Shown piece after piece: positions 29,036 to 38,774 of a stretch of DNA of 64,000 nucleotides. The notes beneath the pieces were generated by a model. That model saw nothing but the letters and a program-made list of their open reading frames with translations. It made no database searches and had not been told where the DNA came from. The position numbers and the translations under genes were made by a program. Position 1 is the first letter of the stretch; each line of letters begins with the position of its first letter. This DNA comes from Cutibacterium namnetense (GTDB lineage Bacteria > Actinomycetota > Actinomycetes > Propionibacteriales > Propionibacteriaceae): positions 105,314 to 169,313 of the forward strand of contig NZ_LWHO01000008.1 in NCBI RefSeq assembly GCF_001642025.1, in the 5' to 3' direction.

Positions 29036-29674
29036 ATGAGACCGCCGATCATCATCTCCTCGCATCGAGGGCGAATCGGTGTCGGGATCGTCGTGGCGGT
29101 GATCATCGTGCTGACGGTCCTGAACCTCATCAGGTCTGGCCTCGCCGGATTGACGCATCTGCCGACGCTGCTGCTCTTCGTGTGGCTGCTGTGGATCATC
29201 TGGGGTATAGCCGAGGTCCGGATCGACGACGATGGGGTGATCATCATCAACCAGTTCCGCATTTGGAATGTGCCCTGGTGTCGGATCACCGACACAACGG
29301 GACGTTGGGGCCTGTCCCTTACCGCTGAGCGCCGTCCGAACGCCGAAGGAATGCGCGAGTCGAGGACGATCTCGGCGTGGGCCGCCCCGGCTCGTGGCGC
29401 AGCAACCGCAATGAAAGGCAGCGCCGACCACATCCCCCAGATCATCATCGGTTCTGAGGCGCCAATGAGGTGGTCCCTTGACTCTCATTCGACAGCTCGT
29501 CTTATCGAGATGGAGCGGATCGAGCGTCACCCATCTAGTGCGGTCGCTTCCACGGAAGGCCACCAGGACGCAGGTTCAGGCACAAAGCCCTATGACAGTG
29601 AGATCCGCGTGCGCCCCAATTGGATGACGATCTGTGTCACTGTAGTGCTCATCGCAGCCGCCATCATCGTCTGA
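29036..29674 (+). CDS. Membrane protein with bacterial PH-like domain
   Basis: A 212-residue protein with two N-terminal hydrophobic segments (about 14-32 and 40-58), a beta-rich stretch VRIDDDGVIIINQFRIWNVPWCRITDT (read in part as a bacterial PH domain, PH_6-like), and a C-terminal hydrophobic segment (about 195-212). The ATG at 29036 has TGGAG upstream. It is the only + strand gene in this part and is divergent from secY. The function is unknown; such proteins are often envelope-associated. Confidence 0.65.
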   Translation: MRPPIIISSHRGRIGVGIVVAVIIVLTVLNLIRSGLAGLTHLPTLLLFVWLLWIIWGIAEVRIDDDGVIIINQFRIWNVPWCRITDTTGRWGLSLTAERRPNAEGMRESRTISAWAAPARGAATAMKGSADHIPQIIIGSEAPMRWSLDSHSTARLIEMERIERHPSSAVASTEGHQDAGSGTKPYDSEIRVRPNWMTICVTVVLIAAAIIV

Positions 29675-29772
29675 AGCCCCACCTGCGACGATTGCCTACC
29701 GCTGCCGATGAATCGCCGGTGTGGCTCGGTTGCAATACCCCTGAATGCTCAGGGCGAGCATCCCAGGCACCG

Positions 29773-31161
29773 TCACTGGATCACCTCGCCAATCCCAGTC
29801 GCCTGGACATCACGCTTTTTGGCGCGCGTGTTCATCAGATCGAGTGCAAACGCACACATGGAGCCAACTAGCGCCACCACAAGAGTAATCATGAAGATCT
29901 GGTGATATCCCACATAGGCATTTCCGCGATGCTTTTCAACTATTCTTGCGGTAAGTGGGTTAGCCCAGAAGATCGAGGCATACACCAAGAACGATCCCAC
30001 TGCCATCGCGGACCCATTGATGTGCTCGGGAAGGTTCAATTCAGCGACTGGTGCCAAGAGCACAGCCTTGCCCATAAAGATACCGAGTGCCATGACCATT
30101 AGCAGGATCATGGCTGGCCACATCATCCCGTCACCGACTGGCAATAGCCGCACTGCCAAGGTACCGACCGCAGTGATCAGCAACGCGATACCCATCATTC
30201 TGGTCGATGACTTGAACAGGTAGTCAGCGAGTACCCCGGCCACTAGCCCGGAAATGATCCCCAACAGTCCAGTATTGAAGATACCGAAGGCGCCGGCCAT
30301 GGCATCAGAAGCCTTGAATACCAGTGAGAGGTAGGGTGCAGACGAGTAGATGAGGTTGACGTAGCACCAGTAAACGCACAATCCAGCCAAGCCGGCTAGC
30401 CACACCCGGGGTTTTATCAGCACTGCCACTAGACCCTTCAGCGCCTCCATGTTCGCTGATTCCCCCTTGTCCACGGCATCACCCGCCACGGCATTCTTAG
30501 GTACCCAGCGCAGCAACGCGAAGATGAGCGGCACAAGAACGAGGGTGTAGGCGATCGCGAATCCGCGCATCACCGCCGTGGTATGACCAGACCACAGCGC
30601 CAAGGCACCAATCACCACGACGTTCATCAGAAACTCAACACCGCGGCGAATTGACTCCAGCAGGCCCATCGCCAAGCCCCGACCCTTCTTGTCCGCGTCT
30701 TCGGACATGAAGGCGACGCCATTGACTACGGCTGGCCATCCAATGGCGTCCCACACACCCCACGATGCCGCGATGACAATCATGACGTCGAAGGACAGGT
30801 GGGGAATGGAGAACAGGATGAGACCAGTGCCGAGGCGCCAGGCACACCACGTGCAGAGAATCGAACGAACCGTAAAACGGTTGTTGATCCAGCCGCCCGG
30901 CACATAGAGGAACATCGCGATGCCGAGCCACCCCATCAGGATGCCGAATTGGTCGATCCCGATCCCGAGTGTCTTCGTAAGCGGGACGATAAGTGACCCT
31001 TTGAAAGCCTCGAATGCCGAATAGGTCAACTGGCCCGCCAGCACGACTGTAAGGAACGGCACCGCTCTCGCGCCTCGCAAGAATACTGGAAGTCGGCGAT
31101 GTCTTCCCGATTCAGATACGCTCGGGTCAATTAAGGGAATAGTTGTCTCCATGGTTTCCAC
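29773..31161 (-). CDS. MFS transporter
   Basis: A 462-residue, 12-segment major facilitator with FEAFKGSLIVPLTKTLGI early, GGWINNRFTVRS in the loop 2-3 position, and a long polar centre (VPKNAVAGDAVDKGES). It starts four bases after the glycerophosphodiester phosphodiesterase gene, so uptake of glycerophosphodiesters or glycerol phosphate is a reasonable guess, but the canonical GlpT motifs were not recognised. The start may be Met1 or Met4. Confidence 0.8.
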   Translation of the reverse strand: METMETTIPLIDPSVSESGRHRRLPVFLRGARAVPFLTVVLAGQLTYSAFEAFKGSLIVPLTKTLGIGIDQFGILMGWLGIAMFLYVPGGWINNRFTVRSILCTWCAWRLGTGLILFSIPHLSFDVMIVIAASWGVWDAIGWPAVVNGVAFMSEDADKKGRGLAMGLLESIRRGVEFLMNVVVIGALALWSGHTTAVMRGFAIAYTLVLVPLIFALLRWVPKNAVAGDAVDKGESANMEALKGLVAVLIKPRVWLAGLAGLCVYWCYVNLIYSSAPYLSLVFKASDAMAGAFGIFNTGLLGIISGLVAGVLADYLFKSSTRMMGIALLITAVGTLAVRLLPVGDGMMWPAMILLMVMALGIFMGKAVLLAPVAELNLPEHINGSAMAVGSFLVYASIFWANPLTARIVEKHRGNAYVGYHQIFMITLVVALVGSMCAFALDLMNTRAKKRDVQATGIGEVIQ

Positions 31162-31164
31162 TTT

Positions 31165-31911
31165 TCAGCGTGCCCCGACAGCGCCGGCCAGCAGGTCTGG
31201 GACGTCGGATATCACTGCGTCGACTCCCCAATTGAACAATTGATTCGCGCGATCAGCCCGGTTGACCGTCCACGCATTGACTCGGAAACCGGCCTCCTTA
31301 AACCGCGCAACACTCCGCTCAGTCAGTGCAGAATCCTCAGGATGGATGTAGGTAGCTCCCACCAACTCCAGCATGGAACGCCAATCGTCGTAGAGCGCCG
31401 CCGTCTCATACAGGCATGCCACGTCCCATTGCGGAGCCGCTTCCTTAAACTTGGACAACAGCACGTGGTTGAACGAACTCACAATCACCTGACGTCCAGG
31501 CTTGAGTCTCTCGAGTTCTGCGATGATGGAATCCCGTAACTGGAGTGAACTGCGAGCTCCCTCCTCATTCGACTTAATTTCGATATTGGCGTTGAGACCA
31601 GTCTCGTTCATGAAGTCGATGAGATCCGTCAACCGCGGCAATGGCTCCCCGGCGAACTGAGACGAGAACCATCTGCCAGCGTCAATGGTGGGTAGGTCTG
31701 AGGCGGTCAACTCGTTGTAACGGCCGCGACAATTCGTGGTCCGATCCAAGGAGCTGTCATGAATGAGTACCGCGGTGCCGTCACCAATGACGTCAACGTC
31801 GGTCTCGATCCACTCGATACCGGCTTCCACAGCCGCCCGGAAAGCTGCCATCGTATTCTCAGGCGCACGAGAACTCAATCCTCGGTGCGCAATGACTCGT
31901 CGAGTAGACAT
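31165..31911 (-). CDS. Glycerophosphodiester phosphodiesterase
   Basis: A 248-residue cytoplasmic GDPD enzyme that hydrolyses phospholipid headgroup diesters to glycerol-3-phosphate and an alcohol. The active site is visible: IAHRGLSSRAPENT (His9, Arg10, Glu17 region), WIETDVD (Glu, Asp) and the second histidine in LIHDSSLDRTT. No signal peptide is present, so it resembles UgpQ rather than periplasmic GlpQ. It sits between a peptide-type binding protein and an MFS gene on the same strand. Confidence 0.93.
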   Translation of the reverse strand: MSTRRVIAHRGLSSRAPENTMAAFRAAVEAGIEWIETDVDVIGDGTAVLIHDSSLDRTTNCRGRYNELTASDLPTIDAGRWFSSQFAGEPLPRLTDLIDFMNETGLNANIEIKSNEEGARSSLQLRDSIIAELERLKPGRQVIVSSFNHVLLSKFKEAAPQWDVACLYETAALYDDWRSMLELVGATYIHPEDSALTERSVARFKEAGFRVNAWTVNRADRANQLFNWGVDAVISDVPDLLAGAVGAR

Positions 31912-31982
31912 CTAGGGTCTCCTTGCGTGCAACAGTTGTGCCGTCGTCGGCGGCATAACCGTAGCAGAACCTTGCAAAAACA

Positions 31983-32010
31983 CCGTGCCGGGAAAACATT
32001 CCCGGCACGG
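31983..32010 (-). terminator. Intrinsic terminator after the binding lipoprotein
   Basis: CCGTGCCGGGAA pairs perfectly with TTCCCGGCACGG (12 bp) around an AACA loop and is followed on the minus strand by TGTTTTTG. It is one of the clearest U-tract terminators here, and separates the binding protein from the phosphodiesterase. Confidence 0.85.
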
Positions 32011-32033
32011 CTCTCAGCTCAGATACGACAGTG

Positions 32034-33740
32034 TCACTTCTGGAAGCCGATATCCTCTGCGTGCACAGTTTGGAAGGTGGCGGCACCGAAGTTTGCCAGA
32101 TTCTTCGGAACAGCGGTGAAGGAGATGCGTCGGTATAGCGGCAAGGTTGTGGCGTCATCCCAGATAATCTTGTCAGCCCGGTTAGTCAGTTCGCGACGCT
32201 TCGAGGCATCAGATTCGGCATCGATTTTCGCAAGGAGTTTCTCAACCTCTGGATCAAGAAGTTGAGAGAAGTTGGACTGCGAGGGCTGCTTGGAGTCTGC
32301 AGCCGGAGCGCCATATATCTGACGGGCGTTGATCGTCGGGTACGGGGTGCCGTTCCAGGCGAAGGCAATAACGTCGAAAGAATGACTGCTCAAGGTCTGA
32401 GGCAAGGACTCACTCGGAGTCTTGACTAGGTTGACCTTCACGCCGATCTGGGCCATATCCTGCTTAAATAGCGCGCCCTCATTCTCGGAGGTAGGGACGC
32501 CGGGCAGCTGGGCATAACTAATGGTGAGGGTCTGACCATCCTTGACGCGATGGTCACCGCGCATCTTCCAACCAGCCTTGTCTAGGCTCTTCTTAGCGGC
32601 TTCCGGGTCATACTTATAGTCCGCAGAGTTGTCCTGGTATCCGGCCTGGCCTGGCATAAAGAAATGGTTGCCAAGCATGAGGGTGTCGGAGTTCACCGGC
32701 ATGCCAGCAAGGTCAGATTTGGCGATCGCGGGCCGATTGATGCCCTTGACGATAGCCTGACGTACCTTCTTGTCAGACAACATCGCCGACTGAGTATTGA
32801 AAGTGAACTGACGCCACTGCAGCGAACCCGCCTGCCGCATCTCCACGTCTGGACGCTTCTTAGCAGTCTGGTAGCCACTCTTGGTGATGATGTTCGAGGC
32901 GACGTCGATCTCCTTGTTAGCAACAGCTTTAGCCTTGGCAGCGTCTGCCATCACCTTGAACGTGACGGCATCGAGCTTCGATTTATCGCCCCACCATTTG
33001 TCGTTGCGCTTGACCGTCAGAGTTTTGGACGCCTGGTCAACCCCGGTGGGGACGAAGGGGCCAGCAAACCACTCCGGGTTCGGCTTCTTCCAACCAGAGT
33101 TGAAGGTGTCAGGATCGCAGACACCCTCCTTCGGCAGCACCGTATTCAGGGTTGCCGCCCAGTCGGGGTAGGTGGTCTTGAAGGTCAGGACAACGTCGGT
33201 GTCCTTGTCGCCCTTGTCCACCGAGGAGATCTGGTTAAAGCCTTCGGTGCTGGTCGGCAGGAATCCGGGAGCGGACCCGCTATTCGCCTTCCAGGTAGCC
33301 TGGTAATCGGTGTAGTCAATGGTGCGACCCGAGTTCCACTTAGCTTTCGGGTTGAGGTGCAGGGTCACGATCTGCTTGCCGCCCTTGGTCTCCACATCCG
33401 TCGAGGAGATGTAGTTCGGGTTCGGCTTCGGGGTGCCGTCTTCGGTGATATCGAAGTTGGTGACACCCACGAATCGCCATATCGTCGTGGCCAAGTCAGT
33501 GGTGCTGCCGTTCTCGTTCATGGGGTTCCACCCTGTCGGCAACTGCGCGACGGCCAGACGCAGCGTACCTCCGTCTTTGAGTTGATCCCGATCAACCGCA
33601 TTGAGCTGAGCCATGGGGGCCGACTCCGATGTCACCCCTGACTGGCTACTTCCGCCAGACTGGTTCTTCTGTCCGCACCCGGTGAGTGCCGTAGCCGACA
33701 CGGCCAGCACTACTACCGAGGTCACGATCGCCTTGTGCAA
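32034..33740 (-). CDS. Family 5 extracellular solute-binding lipoprotein
   Basis: A 568-residue ABC substrate-binding lipoprotein (peptide/nickel/opine family). The N-terminus MHKAIVTSVVVLAVSATALTGC carries a lipobox with Cys22. SBP_bac_5 hallmarks are DGGTLRLAVAQLPTGWNPMN, LHLNPKAKWNSGRTIDYTDY and KVRQAIVKGINR. The start is a TTG at 33740 with GGAGG five bases upstream; further upstream codons would bury the signal. No permease or ATPase genes are nearby, so it is an orphan that must use a distant transporter. A terminator follows. Confidence 0.88.
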   Translation of the reverse strand: MHKAIVTSVVVLAVSATALTGCGQKNQSGGSSQSGVTSESAPMAQLNAVDRDQLKDGGTLRLAVAQLPTGWNPMNENGSTTDLATTIWRFVGVTNFDITEDGTPKPNPNYISSTDVETKGGKQIVTLHLNPKAKWNSGRTIDYTDYQATWKANSGSAPGFLPTSTEGFNQISSVDKGDKDTDVVLTFKTTYPDWAATLNTVLPKEGVCDPDTFNSGWKKPNPEWFAGPFVPTGVDQASKTLTVKRNDKWWGDKSKLDAVTFKVMADAAKAKAVANKEIDVASNIITKSGYQTAKKRPDVEMRQAGSLQWRQFTFNTQSAMLSDKKVRQAIVKGINRPAIAKSDLAGMPVNSDTLMLGNHFFMPGQAGYQDNSADYKYDPEAAKKSLDKAGWKMRGDHRVKDGQTLTISYAQLPGVPTSENEGALFKQDMAQIGVKVNLVKTPSESLPQTLSSHSFDVIAFAWNGTPYPTINARQIYGAPAADSKQPSQSNFSQLLDPEVEKLLAKIDAESDASKRRELTNRADKIIWDDATTLPLYRRISFTAVPKNLANFGAATFQTVHAEDIGFQK

Positions 33741-34073
33741 GTTGTCCTCCAGCGAAGTGGATGGCAGGACGCTCCTGTCATCATCCGGCTTGTGTGCCGC
33801 AAACCGAACATCACACGTTACGAAACCACTATGCCGATCATCAAACCACCCCAGCAGGACAATTCGCCCCAAGCTCATCGAGGAGCAGCGTCAATTTCCT
33901 GTTCGCGCGGTGTGCGTAATCGTACATACCCCGCCCGTGCGGCACTGAGATCAAATTACCCCCGGCACGCCGTGTTTGGTGCCCTACCCGTTGATAAAAA
34001 CGGGAGGGATGGAAAACCGTTCGGTCTCCCATCCCTCCCATCGTCAAGCGGTCGTATTCATGACGAGAAGAAT
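33741..34073 (-). other. 333-bp gap between rplO and the binding lipoprotein
   Basis: No gene. It holds the rplO terminator (34002-34039) and must hold the lipoprotein promoter. TTGACG and TTGTCC boxes occur on the minus strand, but none has a good -10 at proper spacing, so no promoter is called. Confidence 0.5.
34002..34039 (-). terminator. Terminator after rplO
   Basis: GGGAGGGATGG and CCATCCCTCCC form an 11-bp stem with an inner ACCG-TT-CGGT hairpin. On the minus strand it is followed by GTTTTTATC. It ends the S10-spc ribosomal block 34 bases after rplO. Confidence 0.85.
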
Positions 34074-34514
34074 TCAGCGCTTGGTAACGCTGCCACCAGC
34101 CTTCTCGATCTTTTCCTGGGCCGACTTCGACCACGCGTCAACCACGAGGTCAACCTTGACGGTCACCTCGCCGGTTCCGAGAACCTTGACGAGTTCGTTG
34201 TCACGCACAGCGCCAACAGCGACCAGGTCGTCAACGGTGATCTTGCCACCCTTAGGGAACAGAGCCTCGATCTTGTCCAGGTTTACGACCTGGTACTCGG
34301 TGCGGAACGGGTTGTGGAACCCGCCCAGCTTCGGGGCCTGCATATGAATCGGCATCTGGCCGCCCGCGAAGAACTCGGGCACGTTCTTGCGTGCGCCGGT
34401 TCCCTTGGTGCCGCGACCAGCAGTCTTACCCTTGGAGCCCTCACCACGACCAACGCGGGTCTTGGTCTTGTGGGCACCAGGAGCGGGCTTGAGGTCATGG
34501 AGCTCAATAGCCAT
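34074..34514 (-). CDS. rplO: Ribosomal protein L15
   Basis: A large-subunit assembly protein, 146 residues. The glycine/basic N-terminal part ([21 protein letters not shown]) threads into 23S rRNA, and a globular C-terminal part follows. The ATG at 34514 fits the family and lies one base after rpmD. Unlike in most bacteria, secY does not follow; a terminator does. Confidence 0.97.
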   Translation of the reverse strand: MAIELHDLKPAPGAHKTKTRVGRGEGSKGKTAGRGTKGTGARKNVPEFFAGGQMPIHMQAPKLGGFHNPFRTEYQVVNLDKIEALFPKGGKITVDDLVAVGAVRDNELVKVLGTGEVTVKVDLVVDAWSKSAQEKIEKAGGSVTKR

Positions 34515-34515
34515 G

Positions 34516-34698
34516 TCAGTCCACCTCTTCCATGGTGACGAGGTGACGAACGGTCTGAACCATGCCGCGGAACTCCGGGCGGTCTTCCTTGATGACCGTG
34601 TCACCGATGCGCTTCAGTCCGAGGCTGCGCAGGGTCTCACGATGATTCGGCTTCGTAGCGATGCCAGACTTGATCTGGGTGATCTTCAGCTTGCTCAT
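34516..34698 (-). CDS. rpmD: Ribosomal protein L30
   Basis: A 60-residue large-subunit protein with the typical [27 protein letters not shown] fold region (helix contact with 23S rRNA). Its ATG shares one base with the rpsE stop, and rplO begins one base after its own stop, so translation is coupled. Confidence 0.96.
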   Translation of the reverse strand: MSKLKITQIKSGIATKPNHRETLRSLGLKRIGDTVIKEDRPEFRGMVQTVRHLVTMEEVD

Positions 34699-35345
34699 CA
34701 GTTAACCCCCGCCTTCTCCTCCATGCGGGCAGCAGCGGCGGCCTCGTCGGCCTCCTTGCGTGCACGCAGCATGGCTGCCGGGGCGACGTCCTCGACGGAC
34801 TTGCCGCGGCGACGGGCGACCTCTTCGGGCTCCTCGAGCTGCCGCAACGCGTCGACGGTGGCGTGAACCACGTTGATCGCATTGGAGGATCCGAGGGACT
34901 TGGCGAGCACGTCGTGCACGCCGGCGCACTCGAGAACAGCGCGGGCCGAGCCACCGGCAATAACACCAGTACCGGGGGAAGCCGGACGCAGCATAACGAC
35001 GCCGGCCGCCTTCTCACCGATCACCGGGTGGGTGATGGTGCCACCGACCAGCGGCACCTTGAAGAAATGCTTCTTGGCTTCCTCAACGGCCTTGGCGATA
35101 GCTGCGGGCACCTCCTTAGCCTTGCCGTAGCCGACGCCCACGTTGCCCTCGCCGTCACCCACGACGACTAGCGCCGTGAAGCTAAAGCGACGGCCACCCT
35201 GGACCACCTTGGCGACGCGGTTAATGGCCACGACGCGCTCGAGATATTCGTTCTGATTGCGGTTGCGATCGTTCTGGCCACGACGGTTGTCACGGCCACG
35301 ACGCTCACCACTTGCACCGCCACCGCGGCGCTGGGTTCCACTCAT
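34698..35345 (-). CDS. rpsE: Ribosomal protein S5
   Basis: A small-subunit protein involved in decoding accuracy and helicase activity at the mRNA entry, 215 residues. The double-stranded RNA-binding part ([19 protein letters not shown]) and the S5 C-terminal domain ([19 protein letters not shown]) are clear. Both ends are extended: about 30 Arg/Gly/Asn-rich residues at the N-terminus and a charged C-terminus. Confidence 0.97.
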   Translation of the reverse strand: MSGTQRRGGGASGERRGRDNRRGQNDRNRNQNEYLERVVAINRVAKVVQGGRRFSFTALVVVGDGEGNVGVGYGKAKEVPAAIAKAVEEAKKHFFKVPLVGGTITHPVIGEKAAGVVMLRPASPGTGVIAGGSARAVLECAGVHDVLAKSLGSSNAINVVHATVDALRQLEEPEEVARRRGKSVEDVAPAAMLRARKEADEAAAAARMEEKAGVN

Positions 35346-35369
35346 CGTTGCTCACTTGCCTTTCGTGGG

Positions 35370-35753
35370 TCAGAAGTCGAGACCGGCCTCGCGGGCCGCA
35401 TCGGCCAGCGCGGCGATCCGCCCGTGGTACTGGTTCCCGGCCTTATCGAAGACGACCGTGTTGATACCAGCAGCCTTAGCGCGCTCACCGATGATGGTGC
35501 CGACGCGGGCCGCCTTCGCGGTCTTGTCTCCGGACATCTCGCGCAGCTCAGCCTCCATGGTGGAGGCCGACACCAAGGTGTTGCCGGCAACATCGTCGAT
35601 GACCTGAACGAAGACATGCTTCGACGAACGGGTCACGACCATGCGGGGACGTTCGACGGTCCCGAAGATCTTCTTGCGACCGCGGGCCTGGCGACGAGCA
35701 CGTGCCTTGGCGCGGTCGGACAGGCTCTTGCGAACAGTCAGGGTGCTTGCCAT
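35370..35753 (-). CDS. rplR: Ribosomal protein L18
   Basis: A 5S rRNA-binding protein, 127 residues, with [15 protein letters not shown] and [20 protein letters not shown] near the N-terminus and [20 protein letters not shown] at the end. The ATG at 35753 starts one base after the rplF stop. Confidence 0.97.
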   Translation of the reverse strand: MASTLTVRKSLSDRAKARARRQARGRKKIFGTVERPRMVVTRSSKHVFVQVIDDVAGNTLVSASTMEAELREMSGDKTAKAARVGTIIGERAKAAGINTVVFDKAGNQYHGRIAALADAAREAGLDF

Positions 35754-35754
35754 G

Positions 35755-36297
35755 TCACTTACCTGCCTTTCCAACCTTGCGACGGACGTTCTCGCCCTCG
35801 TAACGCACGCCCTTACCCTTGTAGGGTTCCGGCTTGCGGATCTTGCGGATGTTGGCCGCGGTCTCACCCACGACCTGCTTGTCGATGCCCTGAACCGAGA
35901 ACTTCGTGGGGTTCTCGACAGCGAAGGTGATTCCCTCTGGGGCGTCGACGATCACCGGGTGCGAGAAGCCGAGGTTGAACTCGAGCTGCTTAGGTCCCTT
36001 AGACAGCACGCGGTAACCCACGCCCTGAAGTTCCAGCTTCTTCTCGTAGCCCTCGGTCACACCGATGACCATGTTGTTGATGAGGGTCCGAGTCAGCCCG
36101 TGCAGTGAGCGATTCTCACGCTCGTCGTCGGGACGCTCAACGAGGACTGCGCCCTCATCATTCTTTTTCACGGTGATGGGTTCGCAAACGGTGAGATTCA
36201 GGGTTCCCTTGGGACCCTTCACCTCCACGTACTGCCCATCAAGCTTCACCTCGACACCGGACGGGACGGCGATGGGAAGCCTGCCAATGCGCGACAT
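35755..36297 (-). CDS. rplF: Ribosomal protein L6
   Basis: A large-subunit protein near the GTPase-associated centre, 180 residues, with [15 protein letters not shown] at the start and the conserved C-terminal [16 protein letters not shown]. Two repeated alpha/beta domains are expected. It lies 28 bases after rpsH. Confidence 0.97.
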   Translation of the reverse strand: MSRIGRLPIAVPSGVEVKLDGQYVEVKGPKGTLNLTVCEPITVKKNDEGAVLVERPDDERENRSLHGLTRTLINNMVIGVTEGYEKKLELQGVGYRVLSKGPKQLEFNLGFSHPVIVDAPEGITFAVENPTKFSVQGIDKQVVGETAANIRKIRKPEPYKGKGVRYEGENVRRKVGKAGK

Positions 36298-36325
36298 TGA
36301 TTACTCCTATCTGTCTCGTCGACGG

Positions 36326-36733
36326 TCACCACACGTAGGCGAGGACTTCCCCGCCTACGGACTTCTCATGGGCCTGCTTGTCAGTAAGCAGTCCCTGAGA
36401 AGTGGAGATGATAGCGATGCCCAGGCCGCCGAGTACCTTCGGCAGGGCGGTGGACTTGGCATAAACGCGAAGTCCGGGCTTGCTGATACGACGAACGCCA
36501 GCGATGGAACGCTCACGATTCTCGCCGTACTTAAGGGTGAGGGTCAGGGTCTTGCCGACCTCGCCCTCCTTGGGTTCGTTGACCTTGTAGTCGGCGATGT
36601 AACCCTCGGACTTGAGGATGCCGGCGATTCCCGCCTTGATCTTCGAGTGAGGCATCGACGTCTGGTCGTGGTACGCCTGGTTGGCGTTGCGCAGACGGGT
36701 CAGCATGTCTGCGATCGGGTCAGTCATGGTCAT
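36326..36733 (-). CDS. rpsH: Ribosomal protein S8
   Basis: A primary 16S rRNA-binding protein, 135 residues: [15 protein letters not shown] near the start and [16 protein letters not shown] with GGEVLAYVW at the end. In E. coli S8 represses the spc operon; the 162-base hairpin-bearing gap just upstream (36734-36895) is a possible site for control here. Met1 or Met3 may be the start. Confidence 0.97.
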
Positions 36734-36827
36734 GGCTGGTTTGGCCTCTTTCTCACAATGGTTTCCCTGGTGCCGTCTCCTAGTGGGATTTAGCCCGGGA
36801 CCTTCTGTGTTGTTCAGGTATGTATGA

Positions 36828-36846
36828 GGCGGGTTACCAACCCGCC
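36828..36846 (-). terminator. Hairpin between rpsN and rpsH
   Basis: GGCGGGTT and AACCCGCC form a perfect 8-bp stem with an ACC loop in the 162-base gap. No U-run follows, so attenuation or a protein-binding role is as likely as termination. Confidence 0.4.
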
Positions 36847-36895
36847 GGGGGCCTTGTCGGGCCCGTGGATCAGCATCCTTGACGGACGCGCGCGG

Positions 36896-37081
36896 TCACC
36901 AGGAAGACTTGGTGACACCCGGGAGCTGACCGGCGTGGGCCATCTCACGCAAGCAGATTCGGCATAGGCCGAATTTGCGGTACACCGAGTGCGGACGACC
37001 GCAGCGCTGGCAACGGGTGTAAGCACGGACACCGAACTTAGACTTTCGGGCCGCCTTGACCTTCAGAGCTGTCTTGGCCAT
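36896..37081 (-). CDS. rpsN: Ribosomal protein S14, type Z
   Basis: A 61-residue small-subunit head protein. Two CxxC pairs (Cys24/27 and Cys40/43) mark the zinc-binding form, also called rpsZ, usual in this operon position in Gram-positives. The ATG at 37081 begins [15 protein letters not shown] and lies seven bases after rplE; longer upstream frames are not conserved. Many actinobacteria carry a second, zinc-free S14 elsewhere. Confidence 0.96.
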   Translation of the reverse strand: MAKTALKVKAARKSKFGVRAYTRCQRCGRPHSVYRKFGLCRICLREMAHAGQLPGVTKSSW

Positions 37082-37088
37082 CAGATCC

Positions 37089-37721
37089 TCACTTCTTCTT
37101 CTTCTTGGCGTAGTAGGCGGGACCGCGCTTGGTCTTCGCCTTCTTCGGATCATCCTTCGCCTTGAACGGGAATCCCAGGTGCTTGAGCAGGGCCTTGCCC
37201 TCCTCGTTAGTCTGTGCGGTGGTCACGAAGGTGATGTCCATGCCGCGGACGCGGTCGATCTTGTCCTGGTCAATCTCGAGGAACATCACCTGCTCGGACA
37301 GACCGAAGGTGTAGTTACCCTTGCCGTCGAACTGGTTCGAGTTGAGACCACGGAAGTCGCGGATGCGGGGCAGGGCCAGGGTCAGCAGACGGTCGGCAAA
37401 CTCCCACATCCGATCACCGCGAAGGGTGACGTGGCAGCCGATCGGCTGTCCCTCGCGCAGCTTGAACTGAGCGATCGACTTGCGAGCTTTGGTGACCTGC
37501 GGCTTCTGGCCGGTAATGGCGGTGATGTCGCGAACGGCACCGTCCATAACCTTGGAGTCGTGTGCGGCATCGCCGACACCCATGTTCACCACGATCTTCT
37601 CGAGACCGGGGATGAGCATCGGGTTCTGGTAGCCGAACTCCTCCTGCATGGCAGCGCGGATCTGCTCGCGGTACTGCTTCTTCAGACGAGGCATCTCGTG
37701 CGCGATGGCGTCGGTGCTCAC
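37089..37721 (-). CDS. rplE: Ribosomal protein L5
   Basis: A 5S rRNA-binding protein that touches P-site tRNA, 210 residues; the conserved [13 protein letters not shown] and [15 protein letters not shown] segments are present. The GTG at 37721 overlaps the rplX stop (GTGA); the internal ATG ten codons on matches the start of many homologues. The C-terminal 25 residues are Lys-rich (YYAKKKKK). Confidence 0.97.
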   Translation of the reverse strand: MSTDAIAHEMPRLKKQYREQIRAAMQEEFGYQNPMLIPGLEKIVVNMGVGDAAHDSKVMDGAVRDITAITGQKPQVTKARKSIAQFKLREGQPIGCHVTLRGDRMWEFADRLLTLALPRIRDFRGLNSNQFDGKGNYTFGLSEQVMFLEIDQDKIDRVRGMDITFVTTAQTNEEGKALLKHLGFPFKAKDDPKKAKTKRGPAYYAKKKKK

Positions 37722-38086
37722 TTGGCCTCCTCCTTCTTGAGGTAGCGGACGCTGCGCTGGGCGGCGTACTCGGAGCCGTCGGGGCGACGCTTGGTGACGT
37801 CCACGCGACGATAACCGACGCGAGTCACGACGTCCTTGCCGTCGATCTTGGTCACGAGCTGAACGTTCGAGACATGGATCGGGGCTTCGGACGAGATAAT
37901 GCCACCCTTGGTGGTGCCGCCCTGTGGGGTGGGCAGGTCGCGACGATGGTGCTTACGAATGTTCACACCCTCGACGACGACGCGTTCACGCTCCGGATCC
38001 ACCGAGAGAACCTCGCCGATGGCGCCCTTGTCGTTGCCAGCGATGACCTTGACACGGTCACCCTTCTTGATCTTGAGCGTCTTCAT
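37718..38086 (-). CDS. rplX: Ribosomal protein L24
   Basis: An assembly-initiator protein of the large subunit, 122 residues, with the KOW motif [21 protein letters not shown] near the N-terminus. It directly abuts rplN (no gap) and overlaps rplE by four bases. Confidence 0.97.
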   Translation of the reverse strand: MKTLKIKKGDRVKVIAGNDKGAIGEVLSVDPERERVVVEGVNIRKHHRRDLPTPQGGTTKGGIISSEAPIHVSNVQLVTKIDGKDVVTRVGYRRVDVTKRRPDGSEYAAQRSVRYLKKEEAK

Positions 38087-38455
38087 TCAGATCACCTCCG
38101 GGGCGAGCGAGACGATGCGCATGAACTTCTTCTCGCGCAGCTCGCGGGCGATGGGGCCGAAGATACGGGTACCACGAGGCTCCCCGTCTCCCTTGAGGAG
38201 GACGGCAGCGTTCTCGTCGAACTTGATGTAGGACCCGTCCGGGCGGCGGTGCGACTTGACAGTCCGAACGACGACGGCCTTAACGACCTCGCCCCTCTTC
38301 ACGTTTCCGCCGGGGATGGCATCCTTGACGGTGCACACGATGGTGTCACCGAGGTAGGCGTAGCGACGCTTCGATCCACCGAGAACACGGATGCAAAGGA
38401 GCTCCTTCGCACCAGTGTTGTCGGCGACCTTGAGTCGCGTCTCCTGCTGGATCAT
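38087..38455 (-). CDS. rplN: Ribosomal protein L14
   Basis: A 122-residue large-subunit protein at the 30S interface. [24 protein letters not shown] at the start and [24 protein letters not shown] at the end are near-universal signatures (each cited only in part). The ATG at 38455 follows a 384-base gap with a terminator and a predicted promoter, so rplN probably opens a separate spc-type transcript. Confidence 0.97.
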   Translation of the reverse strand: MIQQETRLKVADNTGAKELLCIRVLGGSKRRYAYLGDTIVCTVKDAIPGGNVKRGEVVKAVVVRTVKSHRRPDGSYIKFDENAAVLLKGDGEPRGTRIFGPIARELREKKFMRIVSLAPEVI

Positions 38456-38512
38456 GTCTTCTCCTTTGTCCCACTGGTTCCCTCCCGGGCCTGGTAGGAC
38501 GTTGAACACGAA

Positions 38513-38534
38513 CCCCCTGGATTGTGCCAGGGGG
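38513..38534 (-). promoter_or_regulatory. Hairpin in the rplN leader
   Basis: A perfect 8-bp stem (CCCCCTGG/CCAGGGGG) with a six-base loop lies 58 bases upstream of the rplN ATG. It may attenuate or bind a ribosomal protein. Confidence 0.4.
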
Positions 38535-38678
38535 CAACCCGCACCTCAGGGGGTACGCGGCTGTCGTCCGCGAGAGGTCCCGCCACCCTCGGGCGGCGCA
38601 CGGTGATCTCCGTCTCGGTAGAGTACGGCGACTCCGCACTGTGCTTAAAGGTGGGCACAGTCGCAGGACAACTTGAAT

Positions 38679-38707
38679 ATTGTAGCTCTCGTCGCAACGG
38701 ATTGCCA
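38679..38707 (-). promoter_or_regulatory. Predicted rplN (spc) promoter
   Basis: On the minus strand: -35 TGGCAA (38702-38707), a 17-base spacer, and -10 TACAAT (38679-38684; five of six consensus bases). Start would be near 38672. It lies just after the rpsQ terminator and before rplN, which supports it. Confidence 0.55.
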
Positions 38708-38774
38708 GTCGTCGCGGTTGCATCCCACACAAAGTTAAGCGGAACGCTGCCTGCCTCTCCCCCACCAAACACAA

